A stretch of DNA of 64,000 nucleotides from assembly GCA_020726505.1 (NCBI GenBank), contig JAHLEZ010000016.1, positions 744,001 to 808,000 on the forward strand, given 5' to 3'. This DNA comes from Leptodontidium sp. MPI-SDFR-AT-0119. Taxonomy: Eukaryota; Ascomycota; Leotiomycetes; Helotiales; Leptodontidiaceae. A program made the position numbers and the translations under genes. The stretch's first letter is position 1; every line of letters begins with the position of its first letter. The notes under the pieces were generated by a model. That model made no database searches and was not told the origin of the DNA. It saw only the letters and a list, made by a program, of their open reading frames with translations. Below are positions 11,141-22,360 of this stretch, piece after piece.

Positions 11141-12161
11141 GTTGATTTCCGTGATGGTAAGTTCAGGGTTTCTAGGTGAGCTAGTAGGTCTGATTGAGGG
11201 TAGTATGAACTTTGGTGAGATCGAAGAAGATATCAATCGCCTCAAGCCCAATCTTCTTAAAGGATCCAAATGTGATAGGTGGCCATCAACCACAAGCGTT
11301 GATATTGGGCAGAAGTGAGTTCTGTCACAACTGCAGAGCCGAGCTCATGCTCCCACTAATGCAGAGCTTCAGTCGGACAAGCTGCAGTGCCGGATGTCTT
11401 AGGATTTACTGTCACACCATGGTAAACACTGAGGCGTTATCGCGCAAGATTGCGGTCGTGATGCTCGTAGCACTCGTTGCTCAACCCAGTTCGCATAAGA
11501 TGAGAGCGGCTCGCTTGATTAACTGACAGATGCCACATGGTCAGAACGTGGCTTTGGTGAACCCGACCTGCAGCATTCGCTGGACGATGGACTTGATTTG
11601 CTTGTTACAGCAGCTTGGCGCCCTTAGTCTCATGCGCACATGGTACAAGCCGCACTACTGCAGTGAAGGTGCGGAGGGGAAAGAAGGATATGCCGGAAAT
11701 TCCTTCTAGAATATTACCATATGCGGCAAAGTCTCTAGCTATACATGGATCGAGATAAAGGTGTGACGAGCCGGACAGTGACCTTCCAAGTTGACTTCCC
11801 ATACATGAGATTTAAATGGCTCAATGAATTGTCCATCCTTCCTCAATCCGGCAGGAGGTAAGGCTCTTTCCGTGGTACCGAGAAGCTGATCAACACCGCG
11901 GATCAATTCTGGATTTCATCTCAGAAACAGTATGAGCCCTTGCTCATTGTGTCAGATACATCTGCGCCTGAACAGGCAGTCGTTCTACTGTGATGCTAAC
12001 CCGTCACGAAGATGACAGAGCAAAGTGGCTAATAAATAGGATACTAATGTTCTTCACGATTTATTTGATTGTGTTCAACGATTCTTGAATCATTCTTCCA
12101 GCCAGCCCATTGGCTTGTGGGCCATAAGTTTACAAAAAAAAAGATCAGAGGAGCCAACTGA
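11141..12161. other. Intergenic: regulator promoter and 3' flank of membrane protein gene
   Basis: GC-balanced. Short open frames on both strands have no recognisable features. An adenine run occurs at 12132-12142. No gene supported. Confidence 0.5.
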
Positions 12162-13355
12162 TCACTTGTGAATACACTTCAAAGGTATTGCCACCTCAGA
12201 CTTTCTCGCAGAATAATGGTTCACCTTTATCTCTCTCGTCACAGCAATCCCAGCTCCATGTTCAAGCAGATCAGACTGGTCAGAAACACCCCCTAAAATC
12301 TTTGTTTCATTCGGTGATGACCCGCGGAAGGTCGGACAACGCTCTCTATGTTCAACTGTGGGCTTTGCTGTGGTCCAACCTTGCGCCCATTGGACTTGAG
12401 CTCGGGAGATGTTGCGCGCCGAGAGCTTGTCCAATGCGGTCTTAAAGTCGTCAAGAATTACCGAGTCTGTCAACAGCTTGCAGACAAAGGCCAGCTTCCA
12501 GAATGGGTTAATTCCGATAGGAAGGCTGGCGCTGAAGCGGTCGGTTACAGCACAGATGTCAATGATGGTGAAGATGAGAGACAGGATCATGGCGATGATC
12601 ATGACTGCAAAACGTGGTGAAAAGCGCATTAATTCGAATAGACCGAAGTTGTAGCGGGTGCGTATGTTGTAGAGAAGGCAACAGGTAGTGTATACCCACC
12701 ACGGGTCGCTATAAATAAAAATACGACTATCAGCGTCTTATTTGGAGGTTAATATTGAGATGAAACCTGGAAGCGAAAGAAGTCACATACCGAAAGAGTG
12801 CCTCGATGACTCTCGTCTTCAAGTAAATGTCGTTGATGTTGTTGAAGTAGGTAAAGTCGGCATAGATCTCCAGAACCCAGTATGGCTGGACCAAGACTAT
12901 CGTCCCAATAAAGATGAAGCTTGTTTTGCGACCAATGAAGGGTCGAACCTTGATCCACGCGATCACATTGTGTAGGTTCCATGATATGATGAGAAAGATT
13001 GCTGTCACGGAAAGGTACCAACCATAGACTGGAGCATCGTTGAAGATGAAGGTGCCATGGAAGGAGCCAAAGACAAGCTAGAAACTTAAGTTTGTCTTTC
13101 TTGAATACTATCGGCGATGGCAGATTGTATATATATACTGACCTCGAGAAGAATGAGTTTGTGAAGAAGAACTCCGCATCTGTAGTTTGAAATGGTGATG
13201 CAAAGCATGATCAGGATGGATCCGACCATAAACCCCTGGGCCCATGCCTCAACAATGAGTGTGTTTGGATCGGTTGGCTTGGCGACTTCGGCCATTCGGC
13301 GTATGAGTGTGTGACTAGAGCTGATAATGGGTGCCATGATGTTTGCTATTTCCAT
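12162..13355 (-). CDS. Multi-pass integral membrane protein of a conserved fungal family
   Basis: Three exons (13355-13143, 13077-12791, 12708-12162) with introns of 65 bp (GTCAGT...CTAG) and 82 bp (GTATGT...ATAG). All junctions keep frame and give about 348 residues. The protein has roughly seven hydrophobic segments and the conserved stretches AWAQGFMVGS, VYGWYLSVTAIFL, WVLEIYADFTYFNN, DPWWVYTTC and GINPFWKLAFV. These match an uncharacterised membrane family common in ascomycetes, often described as 7-TM or integral membrane proteins. The function is unknown, and the tail after LDDFKTALDKL is not conserved as far as I can tell. An upstream TTG extends the frame slightly, but the first ATG is at 13355, with a second good candidate at 13337. 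Confidence 0.8.
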
Positions 13356-14317
13356 AATCAACTTGTACCCATGTACTAGTCAGGAAGGTTTGCAACAGCT
13401 TCGGAGGCGAAGATAACGGAGTTCAATTCTCTGATCAAACCTCTCGGGGATACTCGACGTATAAGAGCGGCATCAAGTGGGAGAAGTGGGCCATATCCAG
13501 AGCAGTAATGGCCCAGTGACTGAGAATAAAATAACTAATAAAAGTCGCCCTAGAAAATCTTCCAGAACATCTGACGAAAAAGCTTCCGTGCCCAATAATG
13601 GAATTGCCCAACCATCTACACCCATTCCGTCACATGGTTCTCGAGGCGTAATTATCGGGATGTCGATGGTCCAGATGAGCGCACTCCCCCTTTGGGCCCT
13701 TTTCCCATGCACACACACCACTTCTCTCCCATGGGGAAGAGAAGAGACCCCAGAGTACCCCGCAACAAGGTGCATGACAGCAGTTGGTAAGGATAATCGG
13801 GCCTACTGAACGCCCCAAGCTGCAATTTGACCGCGAGAAAACTGCCATTAACAAGAGATTGGCAACGTCTCGTGATGTGATTGATGGATTGGTGGAAAGT
13901 CATTGGGCGCAATTGCGATGATGAGGTTAGGTGGGTTGTGTTCGGAGCCGTCGGAGCGACAACAGCGAGCCGTCCCGCCTATCGACTTCGTAAGGTTGCA
14001 TCGCCTCTTCAAGGGGCAAGGATGCTGCATGAAGTCAGGCCAGGTCTGCGTCGACCGAGAGCTACCTACTCGATTTCTTCGTGGGACTGAACCTGCCCAG
14101 GGTAAAATAGTTGGTCCTAGCGAAACAAAAGTCTCCCCTAAACCCACTGTGGACGCGTTCAGTCCCAAGAAAGCGAGCGAGTCGGCAAGGAGCCTTCCAA
14201 CCCAAGAATGCATGGAGTATTCCACGAGGACCGTGTCAATATCCTCTAGCATGGTACAAGTAGACAAAACTCGCAAGTTTAAAAACTGCCCTTGTATTGC
14301 TATATCCAGCTGACTTA
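13356..14317. other. Intergenic, no supported gene
   Basis: GC-balanced sequence upstream of the membrane protein gene. Overlapping open frames on both strands (such as 13848-14366 minus) have low-complexity, shadow-like translations. The end of that frame overlaps the true reading frame of the regulator relic in another phase. Confidence 0.5.
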
Positions 14318-15300
14318 TCAAGTCAAGACTACCTGCATTCCCCAATCCTTCAAGACATCTTCCCATCGGTGATCACTCTGCCCCATATCCTGCCTTCTCT
14401 AAACCTCATACATAACTTTCTCCGCCGCTATGCCACTCCCTACATTATAGTACCTCACAGTCTTTAGGTAGAAATCAATCTTCTGCCTCGTAGAGATGAT
14501 GTCATAAGCTTCGTATCTAACGATAAAGCTAGGCCATAGAAATGGCGTATGGCATATCTTTAAACTTTGCTTGAGCTATTCGTGGGCAAGTAAGTGATCT
14601 GTTGTATTCATGACGTAGTGCTGAAGGACGCGAGGATTCGTGTTGCGAATCTGGTGTTGGAAATATACGATTAACGCCTGATATATCGCATTAACTAGGT
14701 GAGCTGCTACTTCCTTCGCTATAGTATCAGGCGAGTTCGATTAATTAGGTCCAAAATGTGCTGTGAGGCTCAAGTTTTCAGGCGCTTTTTATTTAAATAT
14801 CCTGTCTTCGATGATCTTATATCTACGGGCAAATTCTGCTGTCGATGATTCTGTAGAGTCTAGTTGTTTACAAAGTAACGAAGTTTGCGAAATCAGAGAC
14901 AAGAGTGTAATCGACAATTAGTAGATTAAGACGAAAAGAGGGTCTTCTTCTAGATTTTAGGCTTCTTCTCCCTCGATCCATGTTAATCTCGAACTGGCTA
15001 ATTATGCCATGTTATTAGACTACTCTTAGTTTTAAATGATTTGAGCCTGTTAAATCCTAAGGGTCGTGTTGACTCTTAGTCTTAGCTTCGCTTCCCCTAA
15101 GAGAAGTGCTCTCGTAGATAATTCTCAGGTATAAGAATATGTAATAAAGTTTAGATATCTTAAGTGACTTGACAAGTTTAGGTAGCCTAAAAGTCCGGAT
15201 TAGTAATTCGCTTTCGGCTAAGTAGGCTTGAGAATATTGCATGTTTCACTGAATACCTAGTGGATCATTAGAAAAGTCTCGAAAACTTAGGCTAAAACTT
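14318..15300 (-). pseudogene. Fungal-specific transcription factor (C-terminal, DUF3468-like), RIP-damaged relic
   Basis: Reading from about 15300 down to the stop at 14318, conserved segments appear in order: a piece near 15242-15057 (LIRTFRLPKLV, YYIFLYLRIIYESTSLRG), then FLWPSFIVRYEA, VRYYNVGSGIAAEKVMYEV, and an undamaged tail RWEDVLKDWGMQ. This is the C-terminal half of a Zn2Cys6 regulator with a Fungal_trans_2/DUF3468 domain. Several stops interrupt it, including TAG after MYEV where the family has tryptophan. Base composition becomes AT-rich upstream. The zinc cluster is not recognisable. Damage is graded: the last 30 codons are almost intact, so RIP appears to fade toward the gene island. 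Confidence 0.6.
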
Positions 15301-15879
15301 ACACTAATCGTTACTATACTTAATATGCTCATTAACATTTCATTGTACTTCCCCCTTATAGCCTTTGGCAAATTCTTATCAAGTGACGACCGCAGGTATT
15401 TCTGAACAGTCTTCTTATGCGCTGCTCCTTTTAGCTTCTAGTGCTGCGCATTCATATCCGATTCCCAAGAAACCAACTCGAGGACGGAAACAAGTGGAGT
15501 AAGAAATTTGTCTGGCACTTGAGACGGGGCGGGCCGCTTTGGTGAACGACGCCTTAGGATTAGGCCTCGGCGTAACTACGTTTCTACTTTTATTAGTCCA
15601 ATGATTATTTAAAAAATCTCGTTTACGGCCGGAAATACGAGCGTGGGTAAATTTACCCCTTTCTTCCTTAAGATATTAGAGCCCAGATTTGGTAGGAGGT
15701 GTTTCGTGAGGAGGAAGCTAATGTACTTGCCTAACTTAGGGTAGGCATAGCAAGACTTAAAGTTTATCTTCACGAAACCAATGCTACGTTAATGGATTAG
15801 TGTAAATATTGTATTTAAGTTTCGATAATAAAAATACGGTATTTAACTTTTAGACTAAGATAGGAAATAAATCTAAATA
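15301..15879. other. AT-rich decayed sequence
   Basis: No coding signal. A stretch near 15375-15560 is less AT-rich but has no recognisable product. Confidence 0.4.
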
Positions 15880-16140
15880 TGTTAGATTTTGACTTCGGTA
15901 ACTCGTGCCGATTCTACGCGAGAATAGCCGAAGTAATCTCCACTGCTTACGCGGCCCGGAAATTACTCTCGTATTCGATTACGTAGTCGTCGAAGCTTCT
16001 AGAGAAGCTAATATTGTGTATATAACTACTGAAGAGCCCTTATGGCTCTTCTCTCAAGCAAGCAAGCAATCTACTTTGTCTCTAATCACGTGTTCACCTA
16101 CTGCGCTTCCTCTCTTCTGATTGGCTCACTTATTCTCACA
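15880..16140. repeat. Solo LTR, copy 1 of a dispersed family
   Basis: This 261 bp unit begins TGTTAGATTTTGAC and ends TTATTCTCACA. AAATA is duplicated on both sides (15875-15879 and 16141-16145), a clear 5 bp target duplication. It contains the shared core GCGGCCCGGAAATTACTCTC. Two more copies lie at 16548 and 36283. Confidence 0.75.
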
Positions 16141-16547
16141 AAATATATCGCTTTGTGAATTATTATCAAAGAACGATGATCTTATATTCGTATAATTTAT
16201 GCTTAGTTATAAGAAGTATATTAGTATTAATTCTTTATGACTAAGATAAGGGGATATAAAGATAAATCATTAATTAGTTTATAAATAAAGATTTATCATT
16301 AGTACGTAGGCGATAACGCCAGAAATCGTTAGTACTACTAAGTTATTTAACTTTTGGGCTGGGAAAGATTGTAATCGTTAAGTTAAGTTTTGCCTTATAT
16401 TATTAGTATAATAACTAAGCTAAGAGAAGGTGATAATTAGGAAAGTAATTATATATAAATACTATTCCTTTATTCTAATTGCAACTAATATATTACTTGG
16501 TAGATTTAGTAGCGGCGATAAGGAATATAAATATAAATGTTAGTATT

Positions 16548-16752
16548 TGTTAGATTTGACTTTAGTAACTCGTGCCGATTCTACGCTAGAGAATAGCCAA
16601 AGAAGCCTCCACTACTTACGCGGCCCGGAAATTACTCTCGTATTCGATTACGTAGTCGAAGCTTCTAGAGAACCTAATATTATACTTTGTCTCTAATCAC
16701 GTGTCTTTACCTACTGCGCTTCCTCATTCTGATTAGCTCGCCTATTCTCACA
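16548..16752. repeat. Solo LTR, copy 2 of the same family, internally deleted
   Basis: Begins TGTTAGATTTGAC and ends TTCTCACA. The part of copy 1 carrying the TATATAACTACTGAAGAGCC segment is missing, leaving 205 bp. The flanks GTATT and TTATG do not match, so the target duplication has decayed or the copy was rearranged. Confidence 0.65.
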
Positions 16753-17241
16753 TTATGCCCTTCTAGTTATGTGAGTTCGATATAATGATTAGGGATCAAA
16801 TATGTGCTAATGATTCGTAGTCCAATACCTACTGCGTAAGTATCTTTCGTGCTATAGTAAGCTCTTAACTTATATTACTTGTATAGTGCGAAGAGCCAGG
16901 AAGTCCTAGTATAAATTTCTTAATATTTAGAACATGTGTAAATCCTTTAAATAGTGTGGAGCCTGTCCTTTCCCCTTGCTTGGGTAGTGGTGTAAGTTGA
17001 AAATCTCAAACAATCATGCTTAAGGCAAAGGCTAATAGCTGTGGAATTAGTTCGTACGCTGCGTAAGTAATTAGTAACAAACTTCTTGCAACCGTTCTAA
17101 CACAAGTAGTGTCCTTAACCACGCACACACTATTATAGAGTCCTGTAACTGTCCGAGTGGGGAGTAGCAACTAAGGTATACGCTAGGCATATAGATAATT
17201 GCTCGGAATGTTTGCGATGGTACTGTACATTTCACTGCCTA
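16753..17241. other. AT-rich sequence between repeats
   Basis: No gene or repeat boundary recognised before the TA at 17240-17241 that flanks the Fot1-like element. Confidence 0.4.
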
Positions 17242-19075
17242 ACGTCTCACCCCTAGATTCCGCCCACCCCTAGATTCCGCCCACCTCGCTTAAATCTAGT
17301 ACTTGATCCTCAACACTTAATAACTCTATATTGCGCTAACTTCTATACACGATATTGTAGAGTCTGATTCTCCTCCTGATTCTGATTCTAGAGACTTAAT
17401 TTGGCGTTCTCTAGCTGTGATTTGAGCCTCCTTAATAGCACGTGTTGTAACGAACTTGGAATTTGGACTCGTCCGGACTTTCCGCCTTTTCTTTGGCCTC
17501 AACTGCTCTAATCTCTCTTCTAACTCTTTGATCTTCATATTTGCCTTCCCTAATTTGTAGTCTCTTTTATCAATTCCCTTTATAACCTTCTTAAAAAGCA
17601 AACGTCGTGTTAGAAGTTAATTATGTGATTTACTGGCCAAAGTATAAATCTGTACGTATAAATCTTTCTTGGCCCTTGGAGTCTGAACCTCAATTAATGT
17701 ATTAGTTACTTCCGGAGGTAGTATTGGCGTCTCCTGAGGCTTTGGAAGAGATAGATTTGTCGATTTATTACTGTTTTCTAATAGTAAAGGGCTTATTAAT
17801 GGCTTGGCTACTGATACTGGCCACAATCCCGTAGTTCTCTACCCCGCCTTAATATTAGAAGGTGTAATACTCTCTTGACGTGTCTTCTGGTAGTAGATAA
17901 GGAAGTTCCGCTTCTTAATTAGAGTAGAATCGATCAAAGAACTCAACTTTTGCAGTTCTTTCTAGTAAGTACGCTTTAAAACAAAGAAAACTGTTAAATC
18001 CAAAGGTTGTAAGACGTGTGACGTATGTGTAGGTAAAAATAAAAGGTATATATTGTGTTTAAGACACTTCTAAAGGAATTCCGTAGTCTCATGGCTCCTA
18101 TAGCCGTCTAGAATGAGGAGTCTTGCTAAATGGTCACGTGGTTCGGTCTGAGGTATAAACACCTTCTCTAGCCACTTAAGGGCCACTTGATTAGTTGTCC
18201 ACCCATTCTCGGTGGCTGTAAAGTGCCATTCGTCGAATACGTCTAATTGAGACGGAAACTATTGTTGTTGAACCGATTTTCCCTTGTAAGCTATAGCTGG
18301 TCGCGTAGAAGCTCTAATTGTAGAGATATACTCAAGGATTGTCGTCTAAGCACGTGAACTTGGCTGTTTTCCTTGAATCTTGCGGCTCTCAGCGTTCCCC
18401 ACAACATATCTATTAAGACCGTAGCCTTCTATAATACTAGTCTCGTCTATATTCCAACGTTGAGAAGCTGGAATGGCCTTAATAGCCGGAATCTCCAATT
18501 TTTGGAACCACGGCTTAATAACTTCGGTATAAGCGGCGTTGATACGCACAGAATCGACGTAGATTTGCCTCTTGGTCTTTAGAACAGGGTTACGTGCCAA
18601 AAATCGTGTCATCTAGTGTTTTCCTAATAGTAGGTGGTCTCCTTGAAGTGCCAAAAGCCTCTCTCTAAAAACCTTGATCTGTGCGTGCGTAACTTCATGG
18701 CCAAGAGACTCTTGAGTCAAAATCCAATCGGCCAATCGATTCTCTACTACCGTAGGTAGCCTTTGCAAGTGACTAAGAGCCTCCTTACGTGGTTAAGTCG
18801 TTGTGTTGCGGTCACGAAGTGTAGACCTTGGAATGCCCCACTCTAGGTATGCCTTTCGCAAAGACTTGCCATTTGCGACCTCCTCAAGCGCACACATGAT
18901 GTCATACTTAGTATATGTAGGCTTCATAATAAAAACAATACGAATTACAAGTTTGAAGAGAATCGATTAAAGAATAGAAGAGTAATTAATTATTCAAGTT
19001 GGTGGGTAAGAGTAGCGGTGAGTTAAGCGAGGGTGGGCGGAATCTAGGGGTGGGCGGAATCTAGGGGTGAGACGT
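17242..19075 (-). mobile_element. Complete Fot1/pogo-family DNA transposon, inactivated
   Basis: An 1834 bp element flanked by TA (17240-17241 and 19076-19077). The inverted termini are about 52 bp and identical except for one base pair. Each terminus starts ACGTCTCA and holds two tandem copies of CCCCTAGATTCCGCCCA before TCGCTTAA. Size, TA duplication and the encoded DDE transposase fit Fot1/pogo. Intact termini with RIP in the coding region suggest a fairly recent insertion. Confidence 0.88.
17326..18927 (-). pseudogene. Fot1/pogo-like DDE transposase, RIP-inactivated
   Basis: From the ATG at 18927 to the stop at 17326 a single frame of 533 codons carries the whole transposase without frameshifts. 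An N-terminal helix-turn-helix (YDIMCALEEVANGKSLRKAY) and a CENP-B-like HTH (ADWILTQESLGHEVTHAQIK) are followed by the catalytic region with RWNIDET and LILDGYRSH, then a basic C-terminus with a KIKELEERLEQL coiled coil. About eight in-frame stops occur. Most are TAG where tryptophan is expected (before MTRFLARN, before TTILEYIS, before FPSQLDVF, before KELQKL), and one TAA follows NTTT. This is what RIP does to an otherwise intact gene. Confidence 0.85.
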
Positions 19076-19077
19076 TA

Positions 19078-19630
19078 AATGCAGAGTGTTCTGTTAGAGG
19101 CTCAGGCGCTAGACATGTATAGCGCCCTTTAGGTGCGTCTAAGGTAGTCATAAAAAAGTGTGTAATATGCACTCGTTTAATACTGCCCAAAAGTTTTTTT
19201 TCCCTAGAATAACGTTCAGTTCCTAGCGTTGTTAATATCAAAATTTACGACATTGCAGCCTTATTGGCGGAAAACGAGGGGTTGCAGATAAGGCTTGGCG
19301 GTGGTGTCCGTCTTGGCGAACTGCCGCTCAGCTCCGTCGTTGATTAAAGCAAAGTGCTAAAGGTTTCGACTCTCCGGGGGGTGGGGGGTGGGGGAGATGA
19401 AATCGGGATCTTGGCCTCACCTAGAAGCCACGTCCAAGTCACACACGTTACATCGTGTCAGCTACGTGATGCTCAGACTAAGACCTGATAACTTAATATT
19501 TAGGACCTTTTAGGCATGCCAAATTCCTGACTATTGTTGTCTCCCCGCGCGTTTGATGTCGTTGGGAGGTTGGTTTTTGTTTGTTGCGGAGTTGATGTAG
19601 AAGCTCGGTGCTTCTGCTGCTGCTGAGATT
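19078..19630. other. Non-coding stretch with G-rich tract
   Basis: No gene seen. A G-rich run (GGGGGGTGGGGGGTGGGGGAG) lies at about 19376-19396. Confidence 0.4.
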
Positions 19631-19912
19631 TTAGAATCTTAATCAAAGTTATCCTTAGAGTAGAAGGCTTCATTATCTTCGACTACATTTCTCAATACCC
19701 TGAAGCGCTTAAGGAATAAGCCCAGGGGCTTGCAGAGGGAAAGCTTCAACGTAAGGAGACGATTATTCTAGGCGGCCTGGAAATTGCCGAGCGTGCGTTT
19801 GTTGCATTGTATCAGGGGATTAATACTGGTATATTTTTCTGTCCTAATCCGATCTTGTACAGGCAAATTACTGGTTGAAGTCAAGACTCATAAAGGCGGT
19901 CCGAAGCTGTGA
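19631..19912 (+). pseudogene. Medium-chain (zinc-type) dehydrogenase, C-terminal fragment
   Basis: A plus-strand frame carries the conserved end of the NADP-dependent MDR/prostaglandin-reductase-like family: VEGFIIFDYISQYPEALKE, then a TAA stop, then GKLQRKETIILGGLEIAERA and LYQGINTG. A 34 bp candidate intron (19829-19862, GTATAT...ACAG) leads to KLLVEVK and the natural stop at 19910-19912. Everything upstream, including the Rossmann fold, is absent. It is a truncated, mutated remnant with no function. Confidence 0.6.
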
Positions 19913-20088
19913 TGGCTTTAAGGGAATGGTTATCATAGACTAACGAGCGAAGGCTATGCAAATAAAGATTGATTGATTGATTCTACGGTAAATATTTTCC
20001 ATGCCACTCAAATTAATTCCTCCACCGCTCTTTGACTTAATCTTTTATTTTGGATCTATCAGTACTGTAATTCGTTATCATCACTATC

Positions 20089-20330
20089 GTGTTTGCAGTC
20101 AACGACTTGTTCCCTACTATTGACGAGGCCCTGGATACGATTAACCGTCATGTATTAGATGAGGGGGAATTCTATAAAGTCTACAAATCGGACCGGCGTC
20201 GCCATATTATCATTTACAAAGATGTTACGTGCAAATTCAGAATTCGAGTCTCTGCAACGCCACCGTCCGGGACCAAGCCGTTTAACACAATATGAAAACA
20301 TCTGACTGCATGCTGGAGAAGCCGTCGCTG
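20089..20330 (+). pseudogene. MULE transposase N-terminal fragment
   Basis: Sixty-eight residues (FPTIDEALDTINRHVLDEGE, YKVYKSDRRR, then VTCKFRIRVS) look like the FAR1/WRKY-GCM1-type N-terminal domain of fungal Mutator-like transposases. The frame stops after FNTI and the catalytic region is absent. No terminal inverted repeats were found around it, so it is a fragment. Confidence 0.45.
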
Positions 20331-20513
20331 TGTTAACCACGGCCGATCTAAATAATCTAAACGAGCCTTTGGTCATAAGTTAAGCCAAGATAATCGGATT
20401 CCAGGTGCCACATTCGGCAAAACAAAAAATGCTTTGCACAAAAAGACAAATATTGCATAAATGTCACGACGCATACGCCAAGACCATGCAGCAAAATGGT
20501 ACAGTCAGGTTAT

Positions 20514-21042
20514 TTATTCACAACCGAGCTGATCGGGATGAGTAAATGCGTTCCAGCTCCACTGGCTCGCTCGCTCACCCCAGCAACTAAGCCCTGGCAC
20601 ACTACAACTACCATTAGCATTATGAGTCGGGTAACGCATCTTGAAAATACTTACACAGTTGACATAGCAATTCTATGAATCAATTAGCTTAGCCTTGAAA
20701 AGATGGAGGGATAGAGTCAGGTATACTTACAGTGTACCAGTTGGCCTCAATCCATCCATCGCATTCCTGGGTGATTTGGCAGGTTTGACCCTAATACGAA
20801 CCAAGTAAGCAGAGGTCTCCAGGGTTTGGGGAGAAATTACCGGGTTGCATGCACCAAGACCGCAATACTATTCTCGAAGTCAGTCTACGATAGGACAAAC
20901 CGTCTTCTCAGTAACTTACATCCGTATTAGGACGGCAATCTTGTCCTGGCCCAACAACTCCTCCATCAGGTCGACAGGCGTTCTCTCTGTGGCACTGTCC
21001 GTTAACCGACAGCGCAAAAAATAAAAGGCTTAGAAACTTCAT
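20514..21042 (-). CDS. Small secreted cysteine-rich protein (effector-like)
   Basis: Four exons (21042-20920, 20867-20841, 20790-20731, 20672-20514) give 122 residues. The introns are 52, 50 and 58 bp with good borders (GTAAGT...AATAG, GTAATT...ATTAG, GTAAGT...CATAG), all phase 0. An N-terminal signal peptide (MKFLSLLFFALSVNG) is followed by 12 cysteines in about 106 residues (17, 23, 36, 43, 48, 54, 60, 72, 76, 93, 100, 121), an even number suited to disulfides. A TATA-like box lies about 95 bp upstream of the ATG. I do not recognise the family. The weak point is the last exon: a GTAAGT right after the ninth cysteine could be a fourth donor, and splicing there would change or shorten the C-terminus. 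Reading through keeps three more cysteines, so I prefer it. Confidence 0.55.
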
Positions 21043-22006
21043 CTTGACGGTAGATGGAGTTGAGACTGGTAGGTGCTAAAGTACGGATTTGCTTTTGCTG
21101 AGAGGTCTGCATTGGTCGTGAATGTGGAATTCCACTAGGCTTTTATAATCTTTCCTTCTCGGAATCAGTCAGTCCGGCGAAGAAACAGTCTTCAAAGTTT
21201 ATATAAACTGTCCTGTGAGGTCTCACGCACTGTACTGTATCTACTCCACGAATCAGCACGCTCTACTACTGAGAGTATGGTCTTCGTACTGCCTCAATTA
21301 AAGTGCTGGAGTCTCGACAAGCCTGAGAAGCCAATGAGAAAGGTCACAAGGAGGACGAATGTGGTATGGAGTGACATCAAAACCTTCGTGAAAGTTTCAA
21401 CTATGCTGTATTAGCCCCTAAATGTTACCATTCATCATCTCTGTTGTATTAAACTTTTGCCTTCAGCTGGAAATGAGCTAATACTCTCAAACAATTGATT
21501 GCTCTGATTCGTTGAGTGGATACGGTATCTGTAAAAGAGGTTTGTAGCGACGAATTCAATCTCTCGCTTTTCAATCCATGGCAGCGAAAACATGAAATAC
21601 CATCGGCCCAGCGGGCAATTAGGAAGTCCGAGTCCACCCACCACCAACGATTAACCTTGCGTTAGAAGACATCGTGCATCTTTTACAGCACAGCACGCAG
21701 CCAACAAGGATCGAGCCCCAACTTCTTCTCCGTCGCCGTCGTACTCGTCCTTCTGCAAATGGGCCTATCCACTACCAAGGAAAGGGGGTCAATCAATAGG
21801 TTCATCAGACAGCATTTGCAGACTATCGAATAAAGGAAGTTACACCTGCTTTGGGAGTATACAGGATTTGGCTACCTATCCAGTTTCAAGTCTCCACACC
21901 AAAACCCCGAGCCATACCTCTGTCCCATCGCATCCCTTTTTTCGACCCTCATTCGAGACCAACAATCCCTCGCTTGTTTTTGCTTCCTATCAACGTACCT
22001 TTCGCC
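21043..22006. other. Intergenic: cysteine-rich gene promoter and former permease promoter
   Basis: GC-balanced, no gene. The right end (about 21850-22006) would be the promoter and 5' UTR of the SNG1-like permease before the inversion described at 22020-24648, because its original ATG appears to be at 22007. Confidence 0.45.
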
Positions 22007-22019
22007 ATGGCACACCTAC
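22007..22019 (+). pseudogene. Stranded first codons of the SNG1-like permease
   Basis: CGCCATGGCACACCTAC ends at the left breakpoint of the proposed inversion. The ATG at 22007 has an excellent Kozak context. If 22020-24648 is flipped back, these 13 bases run in frame into the permease codons for WTDPFWNG. Confidence 0.5.
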
Positions 22020-22360
22020 TGTGGAGCCTTCGCGTGGGAGGGTTTCGAGCATGACTTTCCTTACTTCCGGGTCGGTAGACAGTTCATGGGCCGTAGCGGT
22101 GTGCCGTGGTGCAGAAGCTGAAGCTCCAGCACCGGAAGTGGAAAGTCAGTCGGAGCTTGTGGGTCAACAGAGCGGTGCTGGTGGTCGAACGCGTTGGATG
22201 ACGGGATAGACATAGGAAAATAGTCCTCTCGGAAGCTGCATCTCGAATGTCTTTTTGAGCAAGGGCTGCAGTCGGGACGCATTTCGTCACACTTAATTTT
22301 TCGACGCTTGCAAGTTGTGCAGCCGTGGTGCGGCTTCTGGTGAGGACGGCGAGAGGACAT
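22020..22360 (-). pseudogene. UPC2-like Zn2Cys6 regulator, N-terminal part
   Basis: Starts at the ATG at 22360. The cysteine cluster CTTCKRRKIKC...CSPC...C is a standard fungal Zn2Cys6 DNA-binding domain. It is followed by LELQLLHH, the motif that opens the regulatory domain of the UPC2/sterol-uptake-like group. A single missing base near 22115 breaks the frame. In the next phase the family continues as HTATAHELSTDPEVRKVMLE to LPREGST and then stops matching at 22020. The rest of the domain is on the opposite strand at 24649. See the inversion finding. Confidence 0.65.

Noticed and set aside
9563..11293. Longer start for the Zn2Cys6 regulator at 11293
   Set aside because: The 51 extra residues look like translated 5' UTR; the ATG at 11140 sits right before the DNA-binding domain.
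13848..14366. 172-codon minus-strand frame
   Set aside because: The real family signal at its start is in another phase (the regulator relic ending at 14318); the remainder is featureless.
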